Below, piece after piece: positions 61,385-64,000 of a stretch of 64,000 bases of DNA (position 1 is the first letter of the stretch; each line of letters starts with the position of its first letter). The DNA comes from Whitmania pigra (taxonomy: Eukaryota; Annelida; Clitellata; Hirudinida; Haemopidae). The position numbers were made by a program, and so were the translations under genes. The notes under the pieces were generated by a model. The model ran no database searches, was not told the origin of the DNA, and worked only from the letters and a program-made list of their open reading frames with translations. The stretch spans positions 62,001 to 126,000 of the forward strand of contig JAJTWR010000026.1 in the NCBI GenBank assembly GCA_021613335.1, in the 5' to 3' direction.

Positions 61385-62042
61385 GCGGAAGTTATGGAGC
61401 CAATTAATTGTCTGATTCTGTGATGTTTCAGTCATCTTAATCTGTTTCGGCGGCTTCTTCATTTCAGATTTGGGCGCAACTTTTATGATATTATGATGTT
61501 CCTTGCAGTTGGGTGTAAAGAGCTACATTCATGATTTGGCTAACGGTTTGATCTGCGGCAAAGCTTCTTGCAGAGATCTTATTATTATGGTTATTATTAC
61601 TTTTTTCGCATTATCTGTGGATAATAAATGACTGTGGCAATAGGAAAGAATTTTCTTTCTTATCCTCTTCAGCAGCGGTAGTGACTCTATCAAACAATTC
61701 TCTGAGTTACTGTTAATTATTGGTAGTGGAGTTTGTGATTGAAAGTCTGGTTTCCTGATATAAATCGGAGACCCAGACACGGAAAGTGGTTTGGAACCAT
61801 CCTTATTCTCCGTAAACACGATCCCTGAAGATGAAATTTTGAAAGAACCAAAGAATTTTGTAGTTGAGGACACTCCATTCAGCTCAGCATGTTCCGCATT
61901 ATCATCAACAGGAAATAGCTGAACTTTTGCGCATCCAATTCCTTTTTCCATCTTTTTATCAAATCTTCAATCTGCTTTTTTCTTCAATCATTTTAACTTC
62001 TAGGAAATTTTCTTCGCTAACAACTTTCTGAGTATAAGCCAT
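61385..62042 (-). pseudogene. Pseudogene of the SWxxLF/DGWSEVK family (copy C)
   Basis: The minus strand starts MAYTQKVVSEENFLEV at 62042 with the same Kozak context as copy A. It hits two stops near 61960, continues in another frame (VQLFPVDDNAEHAEL, matching YQLFPADTNGK of copy A), and later shows the SWVTLF motif broken to S-stop-M-stop-LF near 61530, followed by TPNCKEH and EMKKPPKQIKM as in copy B. The DGWSEVK tail is lost. It is a decayed tandem duplicate closest to copy B in its 3' part. Confidence 0.75.
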
Positions 62043-62755
62043 GGCTATAACAGGATCAACTAGAGTTAGGCGTCATCATCACATCGAACATCATGTTTTA
62101 GATTGGTTCGTTAGGTTGAGTCTAAAAAAAAAAGGGAAGATAGGCTGTTTAACTTATTATCATAAATTCTCTTTGACTGCTGTTCAAACAATTGGTGTGT
62201 GGTTCGAAGTTTGCAAAATTGCGCTTCTCCTTTTAAAACAGAGTGAATATTTAAATCATAAAAATATCAGTTTTTCTATTTTATTTGTTATTTTTAATAG
62301 TTATTTCAGAATTTAATATATTTTACAATAAAAGAAAAAGGTAAAACATTTTATTCATAATTTTAAAAAAAATTATGTTTCATAAATATTATTTCTCATT
62401 AGATATTCAAATCATTTGAGAGGCGAGTCCTGCAAAAGATATTTCAATATTGGAGTAAAAAAAATTGGACTTTGATGAATAGCAGTGTTGTGTGATGTAA
62501 CATGTAATCTTAATTAAATGACTTACTAGTGCTTTTACCATCTAATTTACGTAATCTAACAATGAATATTGGAATAAGTTGCGTGAGAAGAACTTTCGAG
62601 CCTAATTATTAATAAAATAATCAGTAACGCCCTGAACAAATCCCGCTGTGCACTAATTTGCACGGAGAGGTGTAAAGAGCCTAATGAAGCGCCGTCGTTG
62701 TTATTGTTGTTGCTGATGTTGATGAGACATTGTCACGCCAATGCTTATATTCCTT

Positions 62756-62763
62756 TATATAAG
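62756..62763 (+). promoter_or_regulatory. TATA box of the second 7TM receptor gene
   Basis: A tatataag motif lies 165 bases before the start codon at 62921, about the same distance as the TATA box of the first receptor gene (162 bases), which suggests a duplicated promoter layout. Confidence 0.4.
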
Positions 62764-62920
62764 CAAGTTCTTAAGCTTAAGAAACTGAGTCCAAATCATC
62801 CTAGTTATGCAACGGACTTTAATCAAATAAATAAAATAAAAACTTAAGAAACTGAACTTAAGTAAATGTACTTTAAGACGGCTAACCAAATTCGCACAAT
62901 TATGTCGCTTATTTAACAAC

Positions 62921-64000
62921 ATGTCACTAAGAACATTATACCCTTATTCATCCAATTCAACATTCACTCCTGGACAACAATATTTGCACAATTCAAGTTT
63001 ATCTAAAGCACACAACGACACATTTCTGACAAATTCATTCATTAACACAGCCCCAACTTTGAAGATTGCTTACTACTGTATTGGCTCAGTTGGCTTTGTA
63101 TTCAATGGATTCGTAGCTTTTGTTCTTTTCTACGTCGACAAAAGCTCAAAAGGATCGAACAATACCAGCGCTTTTCACGTCAGATGGCAGGTTAACTTTT
63201 TTTCGTTTTTACTTGCAAAAGTAAATTCTGTTAGTTTTGCTTTGATTCAACAAAATAATTTCAAAAATTTTTAATTAAAAACAAAATAATTTCAGACTTG
63301 CATCGATGCATTGGTAGCTATTTTCTTACTTGCCACAACTTTGAAAGAGGATGAGGTGTCGGTCTACAGCCGTGGTTACTTCTGGGATGAAATGTTGTGC
63401 CGTGTTTGGTTCAGTAAATCTCCTCTATGGTCCTCTCTAGTGGCATCAACTTATTCTGTTATTGCCCTGAATCTGGACAGATACATAGCCATCATCTATC
63501 CCATATTTCACAAAGTTAAATTTTCTCAAAAAAGAAAGTACTCTGTAATCCTTACACTCGTTTGCACGGCTGTCGGACCTGTCTACAACTTGGCTTACGT
63601 CATTCCATCGTCGGGAATCATTGAGAACAACGAATGCTCTGTATATGCCATCTGGCCCAGATCGGATTTGAGGTCTTTTGTTGGAATTCTAACCTTGATG
63701 GTTCAATTTTTTCTCCCTTTGATTGTCATCATCCTCCTGTACTTGAAGATGACGATCGCTCTTCAAGTTAGAGTTTCACCATCACAAAAAATTGTAGACA
63801 AGACAGGATTTGAAGAGGAGAAACCAGTATCTACGATTGAGCAATTTTCAAGCAGCAAATCTAACGGTACCAAGGCTCGAGCAAAGGGAAAGGTTTTGAA
63901 AACAGCAGGATTGCTGTCCATATCTTTCATGACTTGCTGGTCTTTTAATCAGTTCTATTTCCTCATGTATCAGTTAAACGTGGGCAGTTTGTCTCTATCT
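62921..64000 (+). CDS. Class A 7TM receptor, paralogue of the 53.3-kb gene, cut by the window end
   Basis: Exon 1 is 62921-63190 and exon 2 runs from 63296 past the window end; the junction is phase 0 at the same place as in the first receptor (FHVRWQ|TCIDALVAIF). The N-terminus has several N-glycosylation sites. TM1 reads CIGSVGFVFNGFVAFVLF, TM3 ends ALNLDRYIAIIYPIF with an intact DRY, ECL2 has the Cys (ENNECSVY), and TM6 reads TCWSFNQFYFLMYQL without the usual Pro. TM4 also lacks the usual Trp. TM7 is beyond the window. The pair differ greatly in their extracellular and third intracellular loops, so they probably have different ligands. Function beyond receptor signalling cannot be inferred. 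Confidence 0.85.

Overview
The window is nuclear DNA from an animal. It is AT-rich and intron-rich, with GT-AG introns that are often short. It carries genes for a motile-cilium protein, a mitochondrial complex I assembly factor, a Ly6-type protein and class A 7TM receptors, plus decayed LINE and hAT elements and tRNA-derived SINEs. The mix fits an invertebrate, and a spiralian such as a leech-like annelid is my guess; nothing in the sequence proves the species. All gene models were built by hand from reading frames, splice sites and intron phase.

Layout. 1-3.6 kb: AT-rich, no firm gene, with a few possible minus-strand exons at 2.6-3.1 kb. 3.65-6.25 kb (minus): a complete ten-exon NDUFAF6 gene, nearly invisible to single-frame ORF finding. 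6.3-10.1 kb: mostly non-coding, with a GC-rich patch and possible upstream exons of the next gene. 10.1-16.7 kb (plus): a divergent Ser/Thr kinase whose DFG motif reads DFT; its introns hold a LINE 3' end, a GACTCG-rich repeat block and a SINE. 17.6-18.9 kb (plus): a three-exon secreted or GPI-anchored Ly6/uPAR-like protein with a Thr/Lys-rich insert. About 20.0-20.5 kb: a LINE remnant. 21.1-52.1 kb (plus): one very large gene, the CFAP47 orthologue, resolved into 59 exons whose phases agree throughout (10,902 nt, about 3,633 aa). Its introns host a LINE remnant, an antisense hAT transposon relic, two SINEs and several minisatellites. 53.3-55.6 kb and 62.9 kb to the window end (plus): two paralogous 7TM receptors with an intron at the same site. 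Between them, on the minus strand, lie three related copies of an unrecognised gene, two apparently intact and one a pseudogene.

The genes do not form one pathway. CFAP47 acts in motile cilia and sperm flagella, and NDUFAF6 in mitochondria. The receptor pair and the interleaved minus-strand family look like local tandem expansions. The best candidates for something undescribed are that minus-strand family, the receptor subfamily lacking W4.50 and P6.50, the Ly6 protein with its mucin-like insert, and the tRNA-derived SINE whose tail resembles an L2-type LINE end.
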